64,000 nt of DNA from Coemansia sp. RSA 1200 (Eukaryota > Kickxellomycota > Kickxellomycetes > Kickxellales > Kickxellaceae): the NCBI GenBank assembly GCA_027578915.1, contig JANBTT010000071.1, forward strand, positions 19,667 to 83,666, read 5' to 3'. Below the pieces are notes generated by a model, which saw only the letters and a program-made list of their open reading frames with translations, did no database searches and was not told the DNA's origin. Within the stretch, counting starts at the first letter, position 1. Each line of letters starts with the position of its first letter. A program made the position numbers and the translations under genes. Positions 1 through 8,056 of this stretch are shown piece after piece.

Positions 1-792
1 GTGCCGGTAATGTTCCACAAGCACGGTACTGCTGGATTCTATGGTCCCAGAAGCCGCCAGACACAGCCAGAAACATTGTATGCCCCCCAGCAGCTAAGTA
101 TCTACACTTTTAGAGAGGCAGCAGAGGAAAATGAGCATATTGCGCAAGGTATACCACACATCCAGCAGCAGCATCAGCAGCAACACGACAACACCGCCTC
201 AGCAGCAGATTTGAGCTTCCATCAACGGTCTTGCAGCGTGTATAGCAACAACCCAAGCGCACAGATGGTGCTGTCATCGCTGGAAGAGGGAAGCTGGATG
301 GCAGCAGTTGAAAAGTGCCGCAGCGGCAGGTCGCATGCAACAGCCGCCAGCACTGCTGCTTCTGCTGTTTTTGCTGCTACCCGAGAAGGGACAGTAAGCG
401 TTAACACAGTAGCAGTCTCTACCTCTGGCGACACTGGAATCTCGCGGCTGTATGTTTACCCTTTGGCGTACATGGCGCTGTGGCTTCCATCTCTTGTATG
501 CTGTGTAGTCTCGACATACGTATACCACAGGGCATTTGAGTCGCCAGACGGAGTTCTTGGCTCATCCACTGCTCAGCATGCCAAACGGTCTTTTGTCGGC
601 TTGGCCGAGCTGCCGGCTCACTGGACTGCTGACCAGAACATGCACCGTGCCTGGCCATACTACGTCGCAGCAACACATGGCGTGTCAGGAAGCACGCAGC
701 TCTCCTGGCTTGTTGTTGTCCAAGCTCTCCACATGCTTGGCGGCTTTGTTGATGCCGTGCTTTTCTGGCTGACCGAGTACTTCATGGCATGA
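1..792 (+). CDS. C-terminal part of a Git3/Gpr1-like seven-helix receptor (5' partial)
   Basis: The reading frame is open at the left edge, so the 5' end and probably the first five helices lie outside the window. What is visible is a long Gln/His/Ala/Ser-rich loop (residues 40-140) followed by two hydrophobic segments, about residues 150-175 (begins RLYVYPLAY) and 232-258 (ends AVLFWLTEY). This order, a long third cytoplasmic loop, then YPLAY and a last helix with a GGFVDA-type segment, resembles helices 6 and 7 of fungal glucose/cAMP-type receptors (Git3/Gpr1, Dictyostelium cAR-like), which act at the plasma membrane through G-alpha to adenylate cyclase. There is almost no cytoplasmic tail after helix 7. 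The assignment rests on two helices only; another polytopic membrane protein is possible. Confidence 0.5.
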   Translation: MPVMFHKHGTAGFYGPRSRQTQPETLYAPQQLSIYTFREAAEENEHIAQGIPHIQQQHQQQHDNTASAADLSFHQRSCSVYSNNPSAQMVLSSLEEGSWMAAVEKCRSGRSHATAASTAASAVFAATREGTVSVNTVAVSTSGDTGISRLYVYPLAYMALWLPSLVCCVVSTYVYHRAFESPDGVLGSSTAQHAKRSFVGLAELPAHWTADQNMHRAWPYYVAATHGVSGSTQLSWLVVVQALHMLGGFVDAVLFWLTEYFMA

Positions 793-1403
793 CTGACAGA
801 TGGATAGATATTTTCTGAGCTTGCCGTCTATTTCTTTCTCCGGGGAGGGGGTTTTTTTTGCAAGGCGATAGAAAGAGAAAGAGGAAACTGACATATACTA
901 CTATTGTTCTGGCAGTCACTACGAGCTACTGAATGCAAAGTGGATAATAAACGGCTCTCCCTTTCCATGGGATAAGAAAATAGCAGTTGGAACTAGCTGT
1001 GCATACAAAAATACTCTGGTCAATACTTCTTTAATATGGCGCCTTACATTTGTAAATGCCCGATTATTACTTTTATCCGTGTAAAAAAAAGAAGAGAAAT
1101 ACAAAATGTATGAGAAATAGGGGGTAGAAAGGCATACATGTAAAATAACAAGTTTGCATTTCGCTTTATTGCTCCATCTATTTGGCGTACATCCATCAAA
1201 TTTCAACTATATGGCATATATTCATTTCCTACTCGTGTAGCGTATATCGTCTTTTCTACTCTACGCATCCTGTATATACATTCTGTCTCTGTTAACTTTT
1301 CTATTCTTTATTCTTAGCCGTTCTTTTGCGACCCTTGTTTTTTCCACGCAAATATCCACAGAAACACACAGCCATTGTGGAGAATATACAATTAACAGCT
1401 GGA
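793..1403. other. intergenic region between receptor end and small secreted protein gene
   Basis: AT-rich DNA with short A-runs and a G-run followed by a T-run near 841-858. It should hold the 3' untranslated region of the receptor gene and the promoter of the gene at 1404. I see no convincing coding segment or RNA gene. Confidence 0.6.
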
Positions 1404-1667
1404 ATGCAGCACGGAATACATCATAATACCAGGATCCGCCATGCTCTGGCACTAGTGGTCCTTCTTCTCTTGGGGAGCACAGTAGTGGTGGCAAACAACG
1501 CAGCAATGCGGCGAAGATGCTCACACGAGCCGCACATCTCGCCATGCTACAACTTTTGCACGGCCCACTCGCACAACACTTGGTGTCGCAAGGAGCTGAT
1601 GCAGGTATACAACACGCGAATTGTGCGAGTTGCAGAGCAGCAGACACCAGCACCTACCGATCGTTGA
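1404..1667 (+). CDS. small secreted cysteine-containing protein
   Basis: An 87-aa protein if translation starts at the ATG at 1404. A frame-compatible ATG at 1326 would add 26 residues before the hydrophobic segment and spoil a signal peptide. The N-terminus has a basic region and a strong hydrophobic core (HALALVVLLLLGSTVVVA, about residues 12-29), typical of a secretory signal. The mature part is about 57 residues with only four cysteines in a symmetric C-x8-C-x3-C-x8-C arrangement, then a Pro/Gln-rich end. I do not recognise the family. The protein could be an effector-like or peptide-type secreted product. A possible poly(A) signal follows 12 nt after the stop. It is short and rests on signal peptide and Cys pattern only. 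Confidence 0.45.
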   Translation: MQHGIHHNTRIRHALALVVLLLLGSTVVVANNAAMRRRCSHEPHISPCYNFCTAHSHNTWCRKELMQVYNTRIVRVAEQQTPAPTDR

Positions 1668-1679
1668 AAGAAGGTTGAG

Positions 1680-1685
1680 AATAAA
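1680..1685 (+). terminator. candidate poly(A) signal AATAAA
   Basis: AATAAA lies 12 nt after the stop of the small secreted protein gene and before the convergent aldolase-like gene. A match of this length is weak on its own; position is the main support. Confidence 0.3.
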
Positions 1686-1787
1686 TTCCCTTTTATTTCC
1701 ACTAGAGTACACAGACAAAAAACTCTACTACTACTACTTGCTTAATCAATCTCCCCTCTCTCTACTGGGCAGAGCCGGACAACACCG

Positions 1788-2711
1788 TTAGTGTATCTTT
1801 CCATCCTCCTCATCGACCTCCAGGATATCCGGCTGCTCCTTTGTAATCTGCTGGTAGTACGGCTGGAAACTGAACCAGCCAGCCAGCGTAGAACCAACGG
1901 TGTCGCGCGACTCAAGGGCCACCTGGTGCGAGATGCAACGCGGCTCGCCGGCAGCCATTGCCAGCAACTGGGCGCGGCAGCACCTGTCAAGCGCAATGAA
2001 CCAGAAGGCAGCCTCATCGACAGACTTGCCAACAGTCAGCAACCCGTGGTTCTGCAGAATAAGCGCCTTTCTCGAGTCGCCCAGCGTCTCGGCCATGCGC
2101 GCACCCTCAACCTCATCGGCCACCACGCCGTTAAAGCCAGGAAACACCGCATGGTGTTCGTAGAAGATACACGCGTCCTGCGTGATTGGCAGCAACGGAA
2201 TGCCAAGCGACGAAAACGCCTTACCGTGCATCGAATGGCTGTGGCACGCAGCAATGGCATCGGGCCGCGCCGCGTGGATCTTCGAGTGAATGACAAAGGC
2301 GGCGGCATTCAGTGCGCTGTTGCCTTGCACCACCGTTCCCTTTTCATCCACCAGAATCAGATCCTTAATTGTCAAGCACGCAAAGCTCAGACCAAACGGA
2401 TTCACCCAAAAGTGGTCCGTCAGCTCCGGATCCCTACACGTCAAATGGCCCGCCACGCCTTCGTCGAGTCCCAGCTTTGCAAACACACGGAACGCCGCCA
2501 CTAGTCGCTGCTTGCGGTGTCTGCGCTCGTCCTCGAAGTTGTCAAATGTTGGTGGCCGCGGCATCGTAAAGATGAACTTGCCTGGGTTCTCTGCGTCCTC
2601 TGTAAATCTGAGCTTGCCATCCTTACTGCTGCTGCTGCTGCCCGATGCTGCTACTGTTGCTGCGCCTTCGTCGTAGTAGTGGATTGTCTTGGTCTCGTTG
2701 TTTCCGTCCAT
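1788..2711 (-). CDS. class II aldolase/adducin domain protein
   Basis: A 307-aa cytosolic-looking protein with an acidic/serine-rich N-terminus (about 1-45) and a class II aldolase/adducin head domain (about 65-270). Metal-ligand histidines of the family are visible in HSHSMH (H157, H159) and in QNHGLL (H222). The position that holds the catalytic Glu in fuculose-phosphate aldolase aligns with an Ala in the segment ending ARPD, as in the adducin-like fungal branch, so aldol cleavage cannot be assumed. Fungal members are about 280-320 aa, so this one is full length and intronless. The gene is convergent with the small secreted protein gene. Substrate unknown; fold assignment is secure. Confidence 0.85.
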   Translation of the reverse strand: MDGNNETKTIHYYDEGAATVAASGSSSSSKDGKLRFTEDAENPGKFIFTMPRPPTFDNFEDERRHRKQRLVAAFRVFAKLGLDEGVAGHLTCRDPELTDHFWVNPFGLSFACLTIKDLILVDEKGTVVQGNSALNAAAFVIHSKIHAARPDAIAACHSHSMHGKAFSSLGIPLLPITQDACIFYEHHAVFPGFNGVVADEVEGARMAETLGDSRKALILQNHGLLTVGKSVDEAAFWFIALDRCCRAQLLAMAAGEPRCISHQVALESRDTVGSTLAGWFSFQPYYQQITKEQPDILEVDEEDGKIH

Positions 2712-3694
2712 TTCAAAAACTTCTGTCTTGTTATTTATGTCTAGCGACGCTATAGATAAATAGTTAGTTAGTTAGATGTGATATGAGGAAGGAGCAGTAA
2801 GTGGGATGAGGAAAAAAAGAAAAGTATGAGAATAAAAAGGGTCTGAGAAGATTAGAAAAACCAAAATCTCTCGCGTTCGTCTCTTGCTTTTATACTTTTA
2901 AGTGCACCACTCGTGGAAAGAAAGGAAACTGAACTAATACCAGGGTTTAAACCGCAAAAAGAAACCCCACTAATTGACCTTGCTTCAGGGGATGTTGGGT
3001 TGTTGGAGTAGCACAGAGTAACGAAATTAAACAGAATAAAGTAATATAAAATATGAGTTGGGGATATGCCTTTTTCTTCTTCAGTTGGCATGTGTAACAA
3101 ACCAGCAACAGCCTCCTTTCCTCGTTCATTACTGAACCAAACAGAAAGTAAACCTAATAAATGAAATAGCACCTGGACACTTTGATTTGTAAAAAGGGCG
3201 GAAAATGAGAGAAAACGAGGGAAAATGAAGCCAAGTGGACAACTGATAAACCTAGAACAAACAAACGAAAGAGCGGGAAATGTTGCCACAACTTGCGCCT
3301 TAATTGTCCTATTCTTGGGAAAAAGAATATAAAATACATGGAATCCCGTACGCATCACCAGCAAACGCAAGCCACGCTTATTACTTTGCTGTTGTTGTGG
3401 CTATTGTCAGATTTCCGTTTTATTTTATCTTTTCTTGGTATAAAAATGACAAAGTGAAACATTTTGCACAGACGGTATTTTCTTCAACTTTTTTATTCAT
3501 CCAGACGAAATTTGACAAAAGCACATCATATTCTTTTTATCTTTTGTCAACATACTCCGCTTCTTCTGCCGATCATTTGTGGAGAAAGTTGACAAAAGAA
3601 AAGATAGTCTTTATGACGCTCAGTTAAATAATACGAAGAACAAGAAGAAAAAAAAAGAAATACTGATTCTAGAAATAAGAAACACGCTCTCCAT
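2712..3694. other. intergenic region, upstream of aldolase-like gene and downstream of eIF1
   Basis: AT-rich, with several TTAG units near 2761-2775. A 172-codon minus-strand open frame (2852-3370) is rich in Phe/Leu/Ser, has no recognisable domain and looks like chance in pyrimidine-rich DNA. It probably contains the promoter of the aldolase-like gene on the minus strand. No RNA gene seen. Confidence 0.55.
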
Positions 3695-4749
3695 TTAGAA
3701 CCCATGGACCTTGATGGTATCAGCGGTGGCAATTTCCTCAGCAATAAGGAACTCGCGCACCTTCTGACGCTGGTCGCCAGACAGCTGGATCACCTTGCCG
3801 TAGTTCTTGTCATCGATGATGACTCCCATGCATGCAAACGTATTCTTAAAGTACTTGACCAGCTTCTTGTAATCAAACATCTCTGGAAGTCCCTGGATCG
3901 TAGTCAGCATCTTGCGGCTCTTGCGCAGCCTGATACGCAGATCTACAGATATAACCCGTTGCAAAACACAATAAGATTAGTGGAACGAGATCATCAACAA
4001 AGATTAAATAATCTTTTCTTTTTGCTGACAGGTGCAATGAGCAAGGAAGGGAGCCGCCCACACGCAAGTGGATGTGAAGTGGAATAAGAATCAGTGTAAC
4101 TATGACTATAAGAAACATGCATTGCTGTGAGAGCAGCCGGCGCATCTTCCAAAACGGAAAGGATACATTAGTTGGCCAAGCTCCAAAGCCCCTGTTACTC
4201 GAAAGCAAAAGGGCCCAGCTCCATGGTATAAAACTCCCTAAAAGGGAAAATTCATCACGCAAATTCCACAACACAAACTCCCTTCCTCTTCTATCATAAT
4301 AACGGCAAATAATAATCAGCAGAAAACCCACAAACAGGCTTATACTTACGGATATAGTCCATGCCGGTTTCCTTCTCCTCGGTGGTCTCCTCAAAGGCAT
4401 CTATTACACCAAACTGGTCCTTGCTGTCAAAGGGGTCGACAAAGGCACCGCCGTCGTTGGCCATCATAGCCTCAAGATCGTCGTCGTCGGCCTTTGAAGA
4501 GCTCTTCTTTGGCTTCTTTTTCGACTTTTTCTTGGACTTTTTCTTCTCGCCTTCCGATTCAGATCCGTCGGCCTCCTCATCGGAGTCATCTTCGTCGTCG
4601 GCTACCACATCCTTGGTCTTCTTGGACTTTTTAGATTTTTTCTTCTTCGCGCTCTTATCGACGTCTTGTTGCTCGGTGGGAGATTGCTCCTCAAAGTCCG
4701 AGTTCATCTCGTCTATGAGCTCATCATTAGGATCTTTGGACACTGACAT
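3695..4749 (-). CDS. SUI1: translation initiation factor eIF1 (SUI1) with lysine-box N-terminal extension; two exons
   Basis: Exon 1 is 4749-4350, exon 2 is 3942-3695, joined within the family motif YIH-LRI; the product is 215 aa. Residues about 103-215 are an eIF1 core: the VDPFDS element, GMDYIHLRI, KMLTTIQG, a VIQLSGDQR segment and the C-terminal KVHGF. eIF1 binds the 40S subunit near the P site and enforces AUG selection. Normal eIF1 is about 108-113 aa. Here about 95 extra residues precede it, with two lysine boxes (35-46 and 69-82) separated by an acidic stretch (51-68) and followed by DDDDLE. That layout resembles the K-boxes of eIF2-beta, which bind eIF5 and eIF2B-epsilon. The first ATG has a poor context (T at -3, T at +4), as is usual for autoregulated eIF1 genes. 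In-frame ATGs at codons 95 and 96 would give a near-canonical eIF1. Confidence 0.92.
3943..4349 (-). other. spliceosomal intron of the eIF1 gene (407 nt)
   Basis: The donor reads GTAAGTAT, the acceptor TATATCTGTAG, and a good branch-point match ACTAAT lies about 40 nt before the acceptor. Removing it restores the eIF1 motif YIHLRI exactly, with a codon split after its first base. It is the only intron in the window supported by protein homology. At 407 nt it is long for a fungal intron and could carry regulatory sequence or a small RNA. Confidence 0.88.
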
Positions 4750-5527
4750 GCAGACAATTGATTTGGTAAACCCCGCTTACTTGTGCCTTGCTTTTTCCTG
4801 TACGAAGAAAAACACACACGCTAAAACAGTGAATAAAAAACTATACAGTAAAAAAAGTGAAAAAGGTGCAAAAAAAAAAGGTTAAGGAAAAGAACCGAGT
4901 AAGGTGGATTTTTAGTTCTTTTTGTGCTGTTTTTTTCGATATGGGCGCTTCTAAGGAATTCCTCTTCCCCTCCCCCGTCCCATCTCATTTCACACAACAA
5001 CCCCCCTCTTTCAAGTCACAAAGAAAAATTTTCCTTTTTTACAAACGAGGCCTGTTAAATTTTCATTGGCCGTCATAGAGTTCACGTGAATGTTAACCCA
5101 CAAGCGTAATGTTGGCACATGCGGACGGTGGTAAAGTATAATTGAAATCACGAATGTGCCTAACAAAAACCCGTGGGTTTTTGCTTTCCTTTTAAATGTT
5201 CTGGTTTTCCTTAGATCCTACCGAGTTTTTTAAACTCTGTACATGATGAAATGGGATGAGCAGGACCAGATTCGGGCAGATTCTTTTATTTGCTTTCATG
5301 ATTCATGGTTTCAGCTTTTAATAAAAAGGTGAAAGCCGGAAGGGGCGCAGCTCACAATTCTTGTTACGAATACTATGCGTCCTTTTAAAACCATTCTGAC
5401 CCCCCTCCAATACACACATACACACAAAAGTCACTTTTTAAATATTGCAAAACTGTATGCGGAATCGTATATTTTGAATCCGTAGAAAGCTGTTGATTCT
5501 CCGTATAAAAAAAGAGAGATCTTGTTC
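4750..5527. other. intergenic region upstream of eIF1
   Basis: AT-rich promoter-type DNA with pyrimidine tracts near 4960-5045, an ATTGG (inverse CCAAT) near 5065 and a CACGTG palindrome at 5093-5098. It also includes the region just downstream of the surface protein gene that ends at 5528. No gene seen. Confidence 0.55.
5093..5098. promoter_or_regulatory. CACGTG E-box inside a 10-bp palindrome
   Basis: The site is TTCACGTGAA, a perfect 10-bp palindrome, about 345 bp upstream of the eIF1 start codon. CACGTG is the classical site of bHLH factors such as Cbf1/Pho4. Function here is inferred from sequence and position only. Confidence 0.3.
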
Positions 5528-6097
5528 CTAGAACAATGCGGCAATGGCTACTGCTGCGGCGATGGAGCAACCAGCAGCAGCCGTGGCCGCCGATCCAAGT
5601 GCCATTACTTTGCCAGCCGCGCCGCTTGTGTCGCTGCTGCTGGTGGAGGAGGTTTCGTCGCTGCTGGTGGTCACAGTATCAGTACCTCCCTCGTTAGTGG
5701 TGGTGCTGGTCGACAGAGCATCATCGCCACTTTCAGACAAGTCAGAGAGTAAAGAATCGTCATCGAAGGGGGATTCATCAGAGCTGCTAATATCGTCAAC
5801 GACTTCATCTCCTTCAGGCAAGGAAGAGCCGCTACTTGCCTCGGCTAGCGAATCGCTACTTGCCTCAGCCAGTGAATCGCTGCTTCCACTGGCACCGGTG
5901 CTGTCGGCAGCGACGGCTTGTCCGGGAGGTGACGAGATGGCAGCGGAAGTCTGGCTGGCGGGCGAAAGGTCGCTAATGCCTGCCTGCTGCGCGCCCACGG
6001 CCCCCATATTACTGATCATTGACACTGCCGCAGCCAGCAGCACTGCGAAAATCGAACTGGCAAAAGGCAAATGTCTGGCCGTTTTCATTTTGTGCAT
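5528..6097 (-). CDS. Ser/Asp-rich GPI-type surface protein
   Basis: A 189-aa protein with an N-terminal secretion signal (hydrophobic core about residues 12-36), a low-complexity Ser/Asp/Thr/Glu-rich body and a hydrophobic C-terminus after a TSGAAG segment that could be a GPI omega site. The body contains an 8-residue tandem duplication (SSDSLAEA repeated, about residues 72-88) and an acidic patch DESPFDDDSLLSD. Such proteins are generally O-mannosylated and tethered to the plasma membrane or cell wall. The gene shares its layout and the SGAAG tail with the gene at 11008 and more loosely with that at 28733. No enzyme domain is present; the exact role is unknown. Confidence 0.7.
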   Translation of the reverse strand: MHKMKTARHLPFASSIFAVLLAAAVSMISNMGAVGAQQAGISDLSPASQTSAAISSPPGQAVAADSTGASGSSDSLAEASSDSLAEASSGSSLPEGDEVVDDISSSDESPFDDDSLLSDLSESGDDALSTSTTTNEGGTDTVTTSSDETSSTSSSDTSGAAGKVMALGSAATAAAGCSIAAAVAIAALF

Positions 6098-7306
6098 GTA
6101 GAAATAATGGTGGATTTATGTAATAAGCAGGATCGAGTAAACAACGCAAGAAAAAAGAGTGAAGAAACAGAGCAGGCAAAGAATACAGTATTAATTGGGT
6201 AGGTAGAAAAAAGTGTGTCTCGCATTAAAATATATAAACCATTTTATTGATACTTTTCCATTTCCATTTCTTGTCATACATGTAAACATAGGGTTTGAAC
6301 GCCTCTCCCTCAGATTACTGTATTACAAACCTGTTGTTGCCGCTGTTGCACACTCAATGCAAAAAGGGAGATCTGGATTACGAGTTGATATAATAAAACG
6401 ATGACACCAACAATAGAATATATTATTGACGACAATATGAAAATAAAAACAGATGGGTCCAGCATGTATTGTTAGCATGATTGCTGGCGTTTCATGTGTG
6501 CGACAAAGAAACCCAATCTCTCAGGTATAATGTGCAATGCACACTAAACTTTTTTTCCTGTTAATAGGAAAACGTACATTTACGTTATTTTCCATGTTGT
6601 TCGCTTTACAAAACAATAAAGGGGGTTGACAGGCACTTTGCTCTACCCTATTCACATTGTCAAAGAAACGGAACGAAACAAAATGACACTACGATAATAA
6701 AAATGGCGATGCGCTATGGCGGGTTCTGTTACTACTCAATTGGAACAAAAGAGCAGCAGTGTCAACTCTGCATGGGATGTAGAGAATGCAGCACCAACAA
6801 AGGAAAAGGATAAAAAGAAAGGGTGTTGCAAAAGAAAGTTGAATGCAGCAAACAGAGTTGCAGCCAGCTACATCGTTTGACACCCGATATGTGTGTATTG
6901 CTCTCCTCGCATACTAGCTGTCGGCGTAGTTGGCAAATGCTGTTTCTGAAACAGTAGCAAAGCAAAAGATATTTCTTGCTTTGAATGTGACTGGAAATAT
7001 ATCAAGTACGGGTCGAGATTCATATCGTTAATGTTGATATGCAAATGGCTATTGCCCAGCCATAAATCTAGCTACTAGTATCAGCCAGGAGAAAACGCAA
7101 GTACTTGAAACACCAAGATATTTATTTTGTTTAGACAGAAAAGCCAGATAATAAAGTTCTCTTGGAGAACGTAAGCAATTGGAAAAGAGATAAAATACAT
7201 AATGGGCACAACAACAACAGCAACATCATTGGGTCCCGTTAGTTTCTAGTGTCTATGTGGAGGTAAAGATCTAGGAGGCAGTAGGTGGTAGTTAGAAAAG
7301 ACTGCG
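6098..7306. other. intergenic region between two minus-strand genes
   Basis: About 1.2 kb of AT-rich DNA expected to hold the promoter of the surface protein gene and the 3' end of the RING gene. A short 6-bp inverted repeat (ATGGCT/AGCCAT) occurs near 7048-7066. Only short open frames without domain signals are present; nothing else recognised. Confidence 0.5.
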
Positions 7307-8056
7307 CTAGTCGGCAGCAAGTTTTGCAGCGCTCGGAGCAGCAGGCAATGCAAGCGCACTCTTTGTGTCATGGTTGCACAGCGGACACCGACACGATCGC
7401 TTAAGCAGCCACTTGTCGATGCATGGCGGGTGGAAGCCGTGGCCGCATCCCAGCACACGCACACTGTCACCGTTTGTCTGAAACCGCTCCAAGCACACGA
7501 CACAAGCAGCCCACACATCCTCCGCTTCCTCCTCCTCCTTCTCCTTCTCCTTCTCCTTCTCCGGCTGATGATTCTGGCCGGCGTTGATCTTGTCAAGATA
7601 TTGCGATGCGGGAATCACCGGAAGCAGTGCGAGCTCGCTGGCCTTGAGCACAGGCAGTTGCCGCATGTGGCGTGTTGGACGGTATTCTATGCCCAGCGGC
7701 ATCTGCTGCGCATAAGGCGCAGTCGTGTGCATCCGAAGTCCCTGTATCTGCTGCTCGGCCAGCATTGCCTCCAGGTCCTCTTGGTCCTGCGTAATCTTTC
7801 CGCGTCGCCGTGCTACTAGAACAAAAAGCACAAGTGCAACAACCGCCCATCCTGCAAATACTACGCTGAGGATCACTGTCTGTTTTGTGTTTGCCTTGGA
7901 TGGTGACTGCACATCGTAGGATCCTGTTGTTTGCCGTGGCGCGCTGGGCGATGCGGTTTGTGTGGATGTGGACAATGTGCTTGATAGCAGAAAGGTCGTT
8001 AGACTGGCTGCATCGATTGCACTGGTGCTGTGGATTGATTCTATAGACGCTGACAT
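7307..8056 (-). CDS. single-pass transmembrane RING-H2 E3 ubiquitin ligase
   Basis: A 249-aa protein. Residues 1-58 are Ser/Thr-rich and probably luminal or extracellular. Residues 61-82 form one transmembrane helix followed by ARRRGK, a cytosolic-side positive patch. Residues 165-183 are a Lys/Glu-rich linker (KEKEKEKEEEEAED). A RING-H2 finger starts at C185: C-x2-C, then CGHGFHPPC, then CPLC, with His at both the fourth and fifth ligand positions, plus the Trp typical of E2 binding (IDKWL). RING-H2 proteins of this shape (ATL/PA-TM-RING-like) ubiquitinate membrane cargo in the endosomal or Golgi system. No protease-associated domain or cleavable signal is visible. Substrate unknown. Confidence 0.88.
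   Translation of the reverse strand: MSASIESIHSTSAIDAASLTTFLLSSTLSTSTQTASPSAPRQTTGSYDVQSPSKANTKQTVILSVVFAGWAVVALVLFVLVARRRGKITQDQEDLEAMLAEQQIQGLRMHTTAPYAQQMPLGIEYRPTRHMRQLPVLKASELALLPVIPASQYLDKINAGQNHQPEKEKEKEKEEEEAEDVWAACVVCLERFQTNGDSVRVLGCGHGFHPPCIDKWLLKRSCRCPLCNHDTKSALALPAAPSAAKLAAD

Noticed and set aside
1788..2711. Aldolase-like gene as another dead enzyme
   Set aside because: The Glu of fuculose-phosphate aldolase is absent, but this is usual for the adducin-like fungal branch and the metal-binding histidines remain, so it is not counted as a loss of function.
2852..3370. Minus-strand open frame of 172 codons between the aldolase-like gene and eIF1
   Set aside because: Phe/Leu/Ser-rich translation of pyrimidine-rich DNA, no signal peptide followed by a domain and no recognised motif.
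3873..4400. Minus-strand frame of 175 codons spanning the eIF1 intron
   Set aside because: It is in a different phase from both eIF1 exons and consists mostly of intron sequence; the splice model reproduces conserved eIF1 motifs exactly.
6280..6310. B-box-like GTTCAAACC on the minus strand, possible tRNA
   Set aside because: The flanking bases do not form a T-arm stem and no cloverleaf can be drawn. Other GTTCGA/GTTCAA matches in the window also fail.
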